The position numbers and the translations under genes were made by a program. From Eutreptiella sp. 'Long Island Sound 2002' (Eukaryota; Euglenozoa; Euglenophyceae; Eutreptiales; Eutreptiaceae): a stretch of 64,000 nt of DNA. Below are positions 40,420 to 52,293 of the stretch, one piece after another; position 1 is the first letter of the stretch; the number at the start of each line of letters is the position of its first letter. The stretch spans positions 113,611,604 through 113,675,603 of the forward strand of contig OZ038379.1 in the NCBI GenBank assembly GCA_964036045.1, in the 5' to 3' direction. The notes below the pieces were generated by a model. The model did no database searches. It was not told where the DNA came from and worked only from the letters and a program-made list of their open reading frames with translations.

Positions 40420-41372
40420 TGCTGGATGCTTGCTGTTAATTCTTGGATGGTTGCGATTACTTCTTGGATGCCTCCTATTACTCTTTGTTGGATGTTGGAT
40501 GTTGACCGTTACTTCTTGAATGCTTGCTATTGCTTCTCAAATACTTGGTGTTACTCTCTGGGTGCCTGTTGTTACTCTTTGTTACTTCCTAGATGCTTGC
40601 TATTAATTTCTAGATGCCTGTTGTTACTTCTTGGATGCTTGTTGTTCCTCCTTGCTACTTCTTGGATTTCAGTTACCTCATGTTAATTTTTGGATGCTTG
40701 CTGTTACTCCCTGGATGCTTGCTGGTATTTCCTGGATGTTGCCCTTACTCCTTGTTAGTTACTTCCTTGATGCTTGTTGTTACTTTTTGGATGCTTGTTA
40801 TTCCTCTCTTTTACTTCATGGATGCTTGTTGTTATTTTGTGGATGGTTGTTATTACTTGTTGGATGATTGCTATTACTCCCTGTTACTTCATGGATGCTT
40901 GCCGTTACTTTGTAGATGCTTGCGGTTACTCGCTGCTACTTCTTGGATGCTTGTTGTTAATTCCTAGTTGTTTGCGGTCACTTCTAGGACGCTTGTTGTT
41001 ACTCCTTGCTACTTCCTATGTGCTTGCTCTGTCTCCCCGTACATTTACTGTTACTTCTTGGATGCTTGCTTTTACTCCTTGTTACGTCTTGGATGCGCGC
41101 TGTTCCTTCTTGGATGCTTGTTGTCAACACTTGGATGCTTGCTATTAGTTCCTTGATGGCCATTTTTACTTCTTGGATGCTTGCTATTACTGCCGATTAT
41201 TTCATGGATGCTTGCCATTACTCTCTGCTACTTCTTGGATGCTTGTTGTTAATACCTAGATGTTTGCAGTTCCTTCTTGGATGCTTGTTGTTACTCCCTA
41301 TTACTTGCTTTATGCTTGCTCTTTCTACCCGTATCTTCACTGTTATACTTCTTCGATGCTTGTTGTCACGTG
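40420..41372 (+). repeat. M1 minisatellite, 21-bp unit, left block
   Basis: Variants of CTTGGATGCTTGTTGTTACTT in tandem, with some units enlarged by an extra CCTTGTTACTT-type insert. 21 bp is 7 codons, which explains the 60-124-codon Leu/Cys/Trp-rich frames. The same family in the same orientation resumes at 43,625. Confidence 0.9.
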
Positions 41373-43624
41373 CCCCCGCCATCTTTTGGGAACGCCGGGG
41401 CCTCCGCTACTTTGGGGCAAGGACTTGTGCCGCTTCAGGAACACAGAGGCCTCCGCCGCTTTGGGGCAAGGGCCCCGCCTTTTGCAGAGCACCGGGGCCT
41501 CCGCCAATTTTTGGTAGGGGCACCGACCATTTTTGGAACACGGGGGCCTCCACCATTTTGGGCCGGGGGCCTCCGCCGCTTTCGAAAAACCGGCGCCTTC
41601 GTCGCTTTCGGAACGCTAGGGCCTCTGCTGATTTGCGCCGGGGCCCTCGGCCGCCTTGGGAACATTGGGGCCCTCGCCGCTTTGGTGCACGGGCCTCGCT
41701 GCTTTCGGAACATGGGCGCCTCCATTGCTTTGGGGCAACGGTCTTTGCTGCGTTGGAGACGCAGGGCCTTCCTTGCTTTGGGAACATCCGGGCCTCCGCC
41801 GCTTTGGTGCACGGGCCTCCGCCGCTTTGTGAACGCCGGTGCCTCCGGTGCTTTGCGACAGGGGCCTCTGCCACTTTGGGGCTGGGGCCTCCGCTGCTTT
41901 GGGAAAATCGGGACCTCGGTGGCTTTGAGACGGGGCCCGTTATCCCTTTGCAACACCGGGGCCTCCACCGCTTTGGGAAGACCGGGCCCTTTGCCGCTTT
42001 GGGGCAACAGCCCCCTGCATCTTTTGGGGCCCCGGGGCCTCCGCCGCTTTGGGGCAAGTGCCACAACCATCTTTGGGGTACACCAGGGCCTCCGCTACTT
42101 TGGGGCAAGGGCCTGTGCCGCTTTGGGATGGCATAGGCCTCCGCCGCCTTGGGGCAATGGCCCCGCCTTTTGCAGAGCACCGGGGCCTCCGCCACTTTTT
42201 GGTAGGGGCACCGACCATTTTTGGAACACTGGGGCCTCCACCACTTTGGGCCGGGGGCCTCCGCCGCTTTCGAAACACCGGCGCCTTCGTCGCTTTCGGA
42301 ACGCTAGGGCCTCTGCTGATTTGCGCCGGGGCCCTCGGCCGCCTTGGGAACATTGGGGCCCTCGCCGCTTTGGTGCACGGGCCTCGCTGCTTTCGGAACA
42401 TGGGTGCCTCCACTGCTTTGGGGCAACGGTCTTTGCTGCGTTGGGAACGCAAGGCCTTCCTTGCTTTGGGAACATCCGCGGGCCTCCGCCGCTTTGGTGC
42501 ACGGGCCTCCGCCGCTTTGGTGCACGGGCCTCCGCCGCTTTGTGAACGCCGGTGCCTCCGGTGCTTTGCGACAGGGGCCTCTGCCACTTTAGGGCTGGGG
42601 CCTCCGCTGCTTTGGGAAAATCGGGGCCTCGGTGGCTTTGAGACGGGGCCCGTTATCCCTTTGCAACACCGGGGCCTCCACCGCTTTGCGAAGACCGGGC
42701 CCTTTGCCGCTTTGGGGCAACAGCCCCCTGCATCTTTTGGGGCCCCGGGGCCGCCACCGCTTTGGGCCAAGTGCCGCCACCATCTTTGGGGTACACTAGG
42801 GCCTCCGCTACTTTGGGGCAAGGGCCTGTGCCGCTTTGGGATGGCACAGGCCTCCGCCGCCTTGGGGCAAGGGCCCCGCCTTTTGTAGAGCACCGGGGCC
42901 TCCGCCAATTTTTGGTAGGGGCACCGACCATTTTTGGAACACGGGGGCCTCCACCATTTTGGGGCGGGGGCCTCCGCCGCTTTCGAAAAACCGGCGCCTT
43001 CGTCGCTTTGGGAACAAAGGGGCCTCTGCTGATCTGCACCGGGGGCCTCAGCCGCTCTAGGAACACTGGGGCCTTCGCCGCTTTGGTGCACGGGCCTCGC
43101 TGCTTTCGGAACATGGGCGCCTCCACTGCTTTGGGGCACGGGGCTTTGCTGCTTTGGGAGCGCGGGGCCTTCGTTGCTTTGGGGCAGAGGCTTGCTGTTT
43201 CGGGGACATCCGGGCATTCGCTGCTTTGCAAACACCACTGCCTCCGCCACTTTGGGGCCAGGGGGGGCATCACCGCTTAGGGGCGGCGGGGCCTTCGGCT
43301 TTGGGAACGCGGGGCCTACACCACTTTTGGGCAGTGGCACCCACCATTTTCAGGAACACCGGGGGCCCACCAAAGTAGCCGAGAGCCTAGTGTTCCCAAA
43401 GCGGCATACGCCCCCGTCGCAAAGCAGCGAATGCCCAGGTTTCCCCAAAAAGTCGCAGGCTTGCCCCAAAGCGGCAGAGGCCCCAGTGTCCCCAAAGCGG
43501 CGAAGGCCCTTGCCCCAAAGCGGTGGATGCCGCAATGTTCCCAAAAATTGTGGGGCCCTTTCCCCACTGCGCGCAAGCCCTGGTGTTGCCAAAGCGGCAA
43601 GGGCCCTGTGCCTCGCAGCATTAG
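41373..43624. repeat. M2 GC-rich minisatellite inserted in M1
   Basis: Degenerate tandem units built from two related 22-23-bp halves (GCCTCCGCCGCTTTGGGGCA and GCTTTGGGAACACCGGGGCC types). A higher-order unit of about 700 bp occurs three times, marked by CCCGCCTTTTGCAGAGC at about 41,476 and 42,173 and CCCGCCTTTTGTAGAGC at about 42,877. Orientation flips at about 43,375, and the last 245 bp read CCCAAAGCGGC. Open frames up to 466 codons (FGTPGPPPLW, KRRRPP) are repeat artefacts. Confidence 0.93.
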
Positions 43625-44265
43625 AGGACTTGGTTTGCAGTTACTTCTTGCATGCTTGTTGTTATTCCCTGTTACTTCTTGGATGCTTGCCGCTACTCTT
43701 TGCTACTTCTTGGATGCTTGTTGTTAATGCCTAGATGTTTGTGTTTACTTCTTTGATGCTTGTTGTTTCTTCTTGGATGCTTGATGTTAATTCTTGGATG
43801 CTTGATGTTAATTCTTGGATGCTTGATGTTACTTTTGGGATGCTTGATGTTCCTTCTTGGATTGTTGCTATTACTCGAAGCTACTTCATGGATGCTTCCT
43901 GTTACTTCGTAGATGCTTGCGGGTACTTTGTGCTACTTCTTGGATGGTTGTTGTGAATTCCTAGATGTTTGAGGTTACTACTTGGATGCTTGTTGTTACT
44001 CCCTATTACTTCTTGTGTGCTTGCTCCTTCTCCCGGTACGTTTACTTCTTGTGTGCTTGCTCCTTGTTACCGTACGTTTACTGTTACTTCTTGGATGCTT
44101 GTGGTTATTCCTTGTTACTTCTTGGATGCTTGCTGTTATTTCGGCGAGGGTTGTTGTTACTTCTTGTATGCTTGCTGGTACACATTGTTACTTCTTGGAT
44201 GTTTGCTGTTAAACCCTGGATGGTTGCAGCTACTTGTTGGATGCTTGCTCTTACTTCTCGAACGG
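43625..44265 (+). repeat. M1 minisatellite, right block
   Basis: Same 21-bp family and orientation as 40,420-41,372, including the CGTACGTTTACTGTTACTTC higher-order marker also found in the left block. M2 therefore appears to have been inserted into one former M1 array. Confidence 0.9.
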
Positions 44266-44269
44266 AATT

Positions 44270-45789
44270 AATTGTTGCATGGTTTTAGTCATTTCTTGCA
44301 TGCCTATGCACATGGAATGGCGGCGCAAGGAAGACGCAATGATCATCCTTGAAATGTAACACATGCTTCCCATGGCATGCCAAATCTTGTGTGTGGGCCC
44401 AACTGCCCGACCGGCGGTGAGATTTGCAATTGCAAAAAAACAATGAAAGACTACCATAGAACTAGCCAAGTAAGAACTAACCACGGCAAACGGGCACAAA
44501 GCCAAAGAACCACGGGCAAAATGGGCAAACCATCATCCAAGTTAGCAAGTTCATTCAAAAGTGCGGTTCGCACAGGCTGCATAGTTAGTGCAAAGGCATA
44601 CACAAGACTTAGAAACTTCGTGGCCGCTCAATCCTCTTATTCTCCCTTACCTCACAGTTGTTGTGCTCTTGCCCTAAGCAGAAGCAACCCTCTCCCCTAA
44701 CCTCCTCCCAGCGATACGCTTGTTCATCCCTCTTTTGCTCCCTCCTCGCAGACATCCACTTGGGGTAAGTAGAAATGACTGCTGGTGTATCGGACGATAC
44801 ATGGTGTGTTGGGTAGCATGATGTAACTCTGAAAGGTTATCGAGTAGCACCATTCGGCCTTAGGACACATTAGAAGCATCATCCACTACATTGGCATGGA
44901 CATTTAAATAATTTGGTACTCCATCAGAGCTATGCGTGTCTTTGTCATCATCCGCCCACGTTCTCATCACGAAGATTTCTTGGCAGATGCTGCTTGTTGC
45001 CCCTTGTGAGACCATTGTCAAATGAATGTCTCACCTGAGGGATGACACAAAAGGGGTGAGCAAGGTAAACATGTCACAAGGAGCAGATGCCAACTAAGCA
45101 CGTAGCCAAGTTAGTACAACAAGCTCAAGAAAAGTGCACGGATCAATGAAGTCGCCGCACTGAGCCACTGAGGCCCATGGTGCACGAAGGCACCATTGAA
45201 GAAATAGAATTCACTCTGACCATGAGAAGGTGCCAGACATGGTTAGGGAACAAAGGCACGATCGTGAGGAGGTAATACAGCCTAATATTATGGCCTGTCC
45301 ACGGTGGCCATTTCAGGTATTAGGGTGAATACAGAGCTACTTGATACCGCGCCCCCTTTAGAAGAGAGTTTGTCGCCAAAAGGAGTAACGATTGGTGTGG
45401 CAAGGATTCACAATGATGTGAAGTGCATTGGAGACCAACTCAAAGATGCGTAGGCGATGCGCGATGGCAATTCATCAACCGTACCATCCATTACAGCGGG
45501 TTGCATCGTGTGTTCTATGAACAGCAAGGTTGCAAGTTCGCGATGCCAACAAAATTTGTGTGCAAGGGGTTCTCACACGGTAAGGATCTCAGATTTTGCC
45601 ATCGTTGTTGCACCCCCCGTACACTCGGTCGTGTTCCAGGGTTTTGAAAGGGATGATTTTGAATAGCCGTGGGTACTTTGTATGACAAACAATCCTGGTT
45701 TGCCAGCCCAATTTTGCTTTAGGTCGCCAAAGTCCCGCGCTGGTCGTTTCCTATTTGCACGGACGTGTAGACGATCATGCCGGACAAAT
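44270..45789. other. Anonymous region, no gene recognised
   Basis: About 1.5 kb of balanced composition without tandem repeats. Longest frames (84-107 codons) carry no recognisable motif. Could be host intergenic or intronic sequence. Confidence 0.35.
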
Positions 45790-46310
45790 TCTTGGCCCCG
45801 ACCATGTGTAGCCCGGGATGCCCTTTGGCTCCACCAACTAACCGCTCATACGCTGGGCGGGGTGTCTCGCTGGGCGATTTTGATGCTTGGTGAACGTGTT
45901 TTGGCCCATGGAAAATCCCAAATTGCCTTCAAAATGGGATGTTTTTGGACCGAAAAGGGGTTGAAAAGCAGTCAAGAACGCTTTTTCCAAAAGTGATCGG
46001 CGAACATTTTGAGCGCACAAACAAGTGAAAACAGACCATTTTGAGCCTGGTTTGAGCCATTTTGGCCCCTCTAGGGTCCCAAAAGCATTGCAAACGGGCC
46101 ATTTTGTGACCAAAAACACGTCAAAAGTGGGTGAAAAATGTGCTTTTCCGAAACTCATCGTGGACCATTTGCGATGCTCAAAGAAGCCCTTTTTTGAGCC
46201 GTGGTGGCGCGTTTTGGCCCATGGAGAATCCCCAAATGCCTTGCAATGGCCCGTTTTGGGACCAAATATGAGTCACAAACCGCGTTTTCAAAAAGGGATC
46301 GTGGAGCATT
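45790..46310 (+). mobile_element. MITE-B fragment
   Basis: Diverged internal units of the family (CATGGAAAATCCCAAATTGC, CGTTTTGGCCCATGGAGAATC) preceded by a remnant of the GGCTCCACCAACT block. Neither terminal inverted repeat is recognisable. Abuts the coding relic at 46,300-46,775. Confidence 0.65.
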
Positions 46311-46775
46311 TGCGACCGTTACCCTGCACCCGCATCCCGTTGCGCACGCCTCCATTTCCCGTGGTCCTCCCAACCGCCTCTCTTGCTTCATCCGCTGTAT
46401 GTACCCCTGCCAATATGTTTCCCCCGGCGGCAGCTGTTCCTTCAGCTTTCCTGCTTGCCACCTCTCCTCCGCTTTGGTGACCACTTTTTCGCGTACCCTC
46501 CTCGCCTCTTCCTGGCAATCCTGCCCTCCCTCGATCACACTTCATAAACTCCCGAGGGACACCGTTCCGTCGCCCCCCATACTCTGCACCACCACACCTC
46601 CACTGATCCTTTCCCGTGCCCCTTCCATTGTCTTCTCCCTCCACACCCAAGCGCACACTTTTCGTCTTTGCTGTGCTTCCATGTCTCCATCGGCACTCGC
46701 AGTGTCGCACGCTGTCAGTTGGCTGCAAGTGGAAGTTCTGCTCCTCTCGCTACCGGCGTCCTCTGTTCGGTTCAT
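46300..46775 (-). pseudogene. Coding relic of unknown family with one in-frame TGA
   Basis: Two open segments in the same frame (46,775-46,545 and 46,538-46,310) are separated only by TGA at 46,542-46,544. The second reads as an amphipathic, charged protein (EEARRVREKVVTKAEERW; GETYWQGYIQRMKQERR). The relic stops where the MITE-B fragment begins, suggesting truncation by insertion. Family not recognised. A fragment of a retroelement or host exon is possible. Confidence 0.35.
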
Positions 46776-46799
46776 TGTGTGTCCCCTGTGTACATTTTA

Positions 46800-47125
46800 G
46801 TGACATTGTGCAATCAACCATGCGCCGTTTGTTGAGTTGTACCCCCTAGGATCCGCCTTTTGCTTCCCTCCACACTTACTGTCGCCTTTCCCGTTTCCGC
46901 CGGTGTCTCCCGGCCTCTCTGCGTCACCCCTTCCCTTTCCCTATGCTTCCTCCGCTTTTGGTGTCCCTCTGTCGTGACGTTCCTCCCTTGTTCGTGCCCC
47001 TTCCCTCTCCTCTCCCCTTGTCCTACACTGCCTATCTCGCTGCTTGCTCCTTCCGTGCGTGCCCTTCGGGGGTTTTGAGGGTGCCTTACGTTCCGTGCGC
47101 TCTATGTCCTTTGTAGCCAAAAATA
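46800..47125. other. C/T-rich stretch, no gene recognised
   Basis: Pyrimidine-rich sequence (many TTCCC and CCCTT words) between the coding relic and the next MITE-B fragment. I see no element in it. Confidence 0.3.
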
Positions 47126-47608
47126 TCCCCGGCCGGGGGTGTTGTTGAACCTAGATGGCCCCTCTTGGACGCGGTTCAGCCCAGGGAAACTCCCACAATG
47201 CGTTGAAAATCCTCCATTTTGGGACCGAAATTGGGTCAAAAACGGGGCAAAAACACGCTTCTGCAAAAGTGATCCTGGACCATTGGGGGTGCTCAAACAA
47301 GTGACAGTAGCCAATTTTGAGCCATTTTGAGCCATTTTTGGCGCCTCTAGGGTCCCCAAAACCTTGAAAATAGGCCATTGTGTGACCTAAAGTGCGTGAA
47401 CACTGGTTCAAAAAGGTGTTTTCCCACAAATCATCATGGACGATTTGGGGTGTTTAAACGGTACAATAGCAACCGTTTTCCGTTTTGACCTAGTTTAGCC
47501 CATTTAGCCACATGTAGGCACCAAGGTGTACAGTTCTCACGTGCCTTAGAGCCGTATTGTGGATATACCTAGAGTTGGGGAGAGGAGTGCACATTGGAGG
47601 ATAATACA
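47126..47608 (+). mobile_element. MITE-B fragment ending at an (AC)n tract
   Basis: Internal units followed by the right terminus CCTAGAGTTGGGGAGAGGAG, then (AC)n at 47,609-47,638. The left part is missing. Confidence 0.75.
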
Positions 47609-47609
47609 G

Positions 47610-47638
<29 letters not shown>
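47609..47638. repeat. (AC)n microsatellite
   Basis: Fifteen AC units shared as the boundary between a plus-oriented and a minus-oriented MITE-B. Confidence 0.97.
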
Positions 47639-47640
<2 letters not shown>

Positions 47641-48804
47641 TACATCTTGTAATCTACACCTCGCTCCCCAACTCTAGGTGGCTCCACAATATGGCTCTAA
47701 GGTGCGTGCGAAGTGTGCAACTTGGTGCATACATGTGGCGGAAAAGGGCTATAAAGTGGGTCAAAACCGGGTCAAAATCGGCACTATTCACTTGTTTGTG
47801 CACCGCAAAGGGTGCAAGATGACGTGTGGGAAGACATGATGTTGATGCACTTTTCACCAATTTTTCACCCAGAAAACGGCCCATTTCCTGGTATTTTGGG
47901 ATTGTCCATGGGCGAAAACGCATCACCACCACCGGAAAATGGGCTAAAAACAATTGTTTCAGCATGGCGAACAGTCTAGAATCACTTTTGGAAAAATGTG
48001 TTTTGGAGCCATTTTTGACCCATTGTCGGTCCCAAACTGCCGCATTTTCAAAGCACGTTCGGATTTTCCATGGGCCAAAATGCGTCACCAAGGGCTCAAA
48101 ACGGGCCAAAAACATTTGTTTGAGCATAGCAAGTGGTGTAGAAACAACTTTGGAAAAAAATCACTTTTTCGCCAGGGACCCTGTTGGACCCACCGTTGGC
48201 CCCCACCATGCGCGGCACGGGCTGCCCTCCAAGTCCGGCAAATGACCCCCGGTACGGGGGCCTTGATATTTCGTTGGACGATTCTAAGGGGTGGAAACCA
48301 CAAAAAGTGGGGGGTTGCGGGTGGATAGGATGGCCTCAAATTTCTGATTTGAGCCATGTAGCCCAAGATACGGCACGTTCTTGGTTTCGGGGCAATTTGA
48401 CAAAAAATGCGCACATTGTGGGCCATTTTTAGTCATTTTTGGGCCGGTTTTGGGACATACCGTGGACTTAGAGGGAAGAAAGGCCTCTTTGTCATGAGTG
48501 GTCTACGACTGATTCCCTTGTTTGTGCGCTTTGGCGGCAAAAAAAGGTTGTTTTGGGGCACAAAATACGCAGTTTTGGGAGGGCACCTCCCAATTAGGGG
48601 CCAATGCCGCGGGGCGCCACTCGTGAGTTTCTGGCTCAAAATTTAGATTTGGCAAGGCCACCACCTAGGGTATAGGACGGCTAGATTAGGGATCGATCCG
48701 AGGTGGTGGAATTGAGTAACAGCCAAGGCAAAGGTGACGTGCTTGCTTGCTGGTTGTTGTCATTGTTCTTGTTAGGAAGAGGGGTGCGGGAAAATATATC
48801 ACGA
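47639..48804 (-). mobile_element. MITE-B copy, full length, minus orientation, flanked by (AC)n on both sides
   Basis: Starts with the complement of the right terminus (TCTACACCTCGCTCCCCAAC), passes through the internal units and the family blocks in reverse, and ends with the complement of the left terminus (GAAGAGGGGTGCGGG). It is bounded by (AC)n at 47,609-47,638 and 48,805-48,838. Other copies have (TA)n in the same positions. Confidence 0.8.
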
Positions 48805-48924
48805 AACACACACACACACACACACACACATACACACATCTCTATATTTGGCACAAAATCAGCAGACTGCCTCGCCCCTTTGTTTCCCAACCCTTTTACC
48901 TTTGGGAGGGAACTAGTCCCCGTG

Positions 48925-51900
48925 CTCCTCCTTTTCCCCCGGTTGGCGCCGGTCACGTGCGACCCAGGTTCACCGGCACGCCGCGTTGAGGCCGAGGACC
49001 CCGTTGGACGGTGGGGGCTGTACGGTCTCCACCTTTGTAGACCGGTGGCCTCTGCTACTGTGGACCCTCGGCCCTCATCTGCTTCGGGCTAAGGGGCTCC
49101 GCCTTAAGGGACACCGGAGCCTCTGCTCCTTTAGTGTAGGGGCCTACACTGCTGTCAAAACATGGAAGGCTCCGCCGCTTTGGGGCAGCAGCCCCCGACG
49201 ACTTCTGAGCACCCGGGCCTCCACCGCGTTGGGAACGCCTAAACCTCCCTTGCTTTGGGGCAGGGGACTCCGCCGGTTCGGGAACACAGGGGCGTCCGCC
49301 GCTTTGCAGAGGCCGCCTCTACTGCTTTGGAAATTCCGGAGCCTGCGCTGCTTTGGGGTACGAGCCTCGAGAGCTTTGTGAGCACCGTGGCTTGCGGCGC
49401 TTCAAGAACACCGGCGCCTCCGCCGCTTTGAGGCAAAGGCCCCCAGCCTTTGGGCAACACCGGGGCCGCCACAGCTTTGGGGCAAGGGAATGTGTCGCTT
49501 TGGGCTAGGGGCCGCCACCATCTTCGGGGGCATTAGGGCCTCCGGCGCCTAGGGGCAGGGGTACACCATCTTTTTAGAACACCGGGGCTTGCGCTGCTTT
49601 GGGGCAAGTGCGCCCACCGGCGCTTGGCGCACTGGGGCCTCCGCCGCTTTGAGGGCCAAAGCGGCGGCGGCACCTGCCCCAAAGCATCGGAGCCCGCGGT
49701 CCTCCCAAGAATTGGGGGCCCCCTACCCGCAAGAGGCTCCGAAATTCCCAAAGCGGCAGGCTTGTAACTCAAAGCAGCGAAGGCTCCGTGTTCCCAAAGG
49801 AACAGAGGCGCCTTCCCCAAAGCAGCGGAGGGCCAATGTTCCGAAATCAGCCCAGGCCCCAACAGCCAACCGGCAGAGGCTAGATGGGGGCCTCCGCTCC
49901 TTAGGGAACGGGAGAGCCTCCACCGGCTTGGGGAGGGGGCCTCCGCCGCTTGGGGACCAACGACACAGCGCCTGAGGGCCCGGTGTTTCAAATACGGCGG
50001 ATGCCCCCGCCCCAAAATGGCGGAGTCCCTAGTATTCCAGAAAATGGTGGCTGCCACTACCCAAAAGTGGTGCAAGGCTCGCGTTCCCAAAACCGCTAAG
50101 CCTGCCACCACTCAGCGGCGATGGCCCAGCGTTTCCAAAGCCGACAAGGACCCCAACACAAAGTGGCGTGGGCCCGCGCTACAAAGAACCCGAGGCGCCA
50201 GCGTTCCCAACATGGCAAAGGCCCGTTCCCCAAAGCGGCGGAGGCCCGGCTGCCCCCAAAGCGGTATAACCGTGCCACAAACGGACGAAGGCCACGCGTT
50301 CTTGAATCACCAAGACCCGTGCCCCACAGCATCGGAGCCGCCCATGACCTGAAAGCAGAGAGGCCTATGCACCAAAGCGAGGAAAGCCCCGGTGTTCCCA
50401 AAGCGGCCAAGGCCCCCGGCGCAAATCGACGGGGGCCCGTTGGTTCGTGTTTCGAAAGCGGTGAAGGCCCCCGGCGCAACATGAGGGGGGCCCTCGTGGT
50501 CCAAAAGTGGTGGGTGCCCACGCCAAAAATTGGCGGAGGCCCCAGTGCTCCACAAATGGTGGGGCCCTTGCCCAAGGGCGGCGGAGGCCTCTGCAATCCC
50601 AAAGGGGCACAGGCCCTTGCCCCAAAGTAGTGGAGGCACTGGTGTACGTGAAAGATGGAGGGGGCATTTGCCCCAAAGTACCAAAGGGCACGGTCTTCCC
50701 AAAGCGGTGGAGGCCCTGGCCTTCGCGAAGGGGTACGGGGCCTTGCCTCAAAGTGGCGGAGGCCCCGGTTTTTCCAAAGCAGCGGAGGCCCATACCCCAA
50801 AGCGGCAAAGGACATGGTATTCCCAAAAATAGTCAGCCCCTTGCGCCCAAGCGGTGAAGGCCCCGGTTTTCCGCCCCGGTGTTCCCAAAGTGGTGGGGGG
50901 CCCGTATTCCCAAAGCCGCAAAGGCCAAAGCCCCAAAGTGGCGGAGGCTCCTTCAGCAAAGCACCACAGGCACCGGCGTTCCCAAAGCGGCGGAGGCCCG
51001 TGCCCCAAAGCAGGGAAAGCCCAAATGTCCCCAAAGTGCCAAGCCCGTGCCCCAAAGACCCCGTATTGCCAAGGCGGCAAAGGCCCCTGCTCCAAACTAG
51101 TGGAGGCACCCATGTTCTGAAAGCAGCGAGGCCCGTGCACCAAAGCGGTGAAGGCTCTCGTGTTCCCAAAGAGGCCGAGGCCCACGGCGACAATGAGCAC
51201 ACACCCTGGCATTCCGAAAGCTGAAAAGGCGCCGGTGTTTCCAAAGCAGCGGAGAAGGCAGTGTTCCGAAAGCGGCGGAGGCCCCCCGCCGCAAAGTGGT
51301 GCAGGCCCCTGTGACCCAAAAATGGTGGGTGCCTTTAGCAAAGAGTCTTTGAGGCGACGGTGCTCCGCCAATGGTCGGGTGCCTTGCCGCAAAGTAGCGG
51401 AGGTCCCAACATTCCCCAAAGATGGTGGAGGCACTTCCTCCAAAGCGGCAGGGGCCCCGGTGTCCCCAAAGTGGCGAAGGCCCTTGCCCCAGACGAATGG
51501 AGGCCCCGGTGCCTTCAACGATGGTGGGCGCCATTGCCCCAAAGTGGCCGAGGCCCGGGTGTTCCCAAAATATGGTGTGCCCCGGCCCCAAGGTGGCGGA
51601 GGCCTTTGTGCCCGCGAAGAAGGTGGCGGCCGTAGCCCAAAGCGGAAGAGGACCCCGCCCCAAAAGAGTGGCGGCCCCGGTGTTGCCAAAAGGGTGGGTG
51701 CCGTTGACTCAAGGTGGCAGAGGAACCGGTGTGCCCAAAGCGCAGGAGGTTGCGGTGTGCACAAAGCTGCAGGTGCCCGTACCCCAAAACGGTACAGGCT
51801 CCGGAATTCCCAAAGCGGTGGAGGCGTGCGTTCCAAATCCATGGAGGTCCCTATGTTCCCAAAGGGGCGGAGAGCCCCGCCGCAAAGCAGTACAAGCGCC

Positions 51901-52293
51901 GGTGTTCCCAAAAGTGGTGGGGGCCCCTGCCCCAAAGCGAGGGAGGTTCAGGCATTTCAAAAGCGGCGGAGAGCCCCCACCCTAAAGCCGTGGAGGCCCA
52001 AGTGCTCGGATATTGCCGGAGGCCCAACATCCAAAGCGGTGGAGGGCCGCATGTTCTGAAAGCAACACAGGCCCCTGAACCAAAGCAGCGGAAGCTCCGG
52101 TGTTCCCTAAGGTGAAGCCCCCGACCCCAGAGCGGAGGAGGCCTAGGGATTCCCAAAAAAGCGCCGGCCAGGGTCCCAAAGCGGTGGGGTCCGTGCATCC
52201 CCCACCGTCCAACGGGGTCCTCGGCGTGAGCGCGGCGTGCCGGTGAACCCAGGCCGCGCGTGACAGGCGCGCCGACCGGGGCTAACGGAGGAT
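48925..52293. mobile_element. Foldback-like element: ~100-bp TIRs and inverted M2 arrays
   Basis: Terminal inverted repeats at 48,925-49,025 and 52,191-52,293 share GGTTCACCGGCACGCCGCG and GAGGACCCCGTTGGACGGTG on opposite strands. Inside, M2 units read in the GCTTTGGGGCA sense to about 49,655 and in the complementary CCCCAAAGC sense to about 52,150. The switch lies at a local palindrome (GCCGCTTT / AAAGCGGC). Arms are unequal, about 0.6 and 2.5 kb. This matches the architecture of foldback elements, whose long inverted repeats are made of short tandem repeats. No transposase. Frames up to 407 codons inside are repeat artefacts. Confidence 0.8.

Noticed and set aside
41277-43340. Frames of 376-466 codons rich in FGTPGPPPLW or KAAEAPVFPKR
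   Set aside because: Both strands are open across the M2 minisatellite because its units lack stops. Overlapping antisense frames of equal length show they are artefacts. The same applies at 49,000-52,150 and 59,115-64,000.
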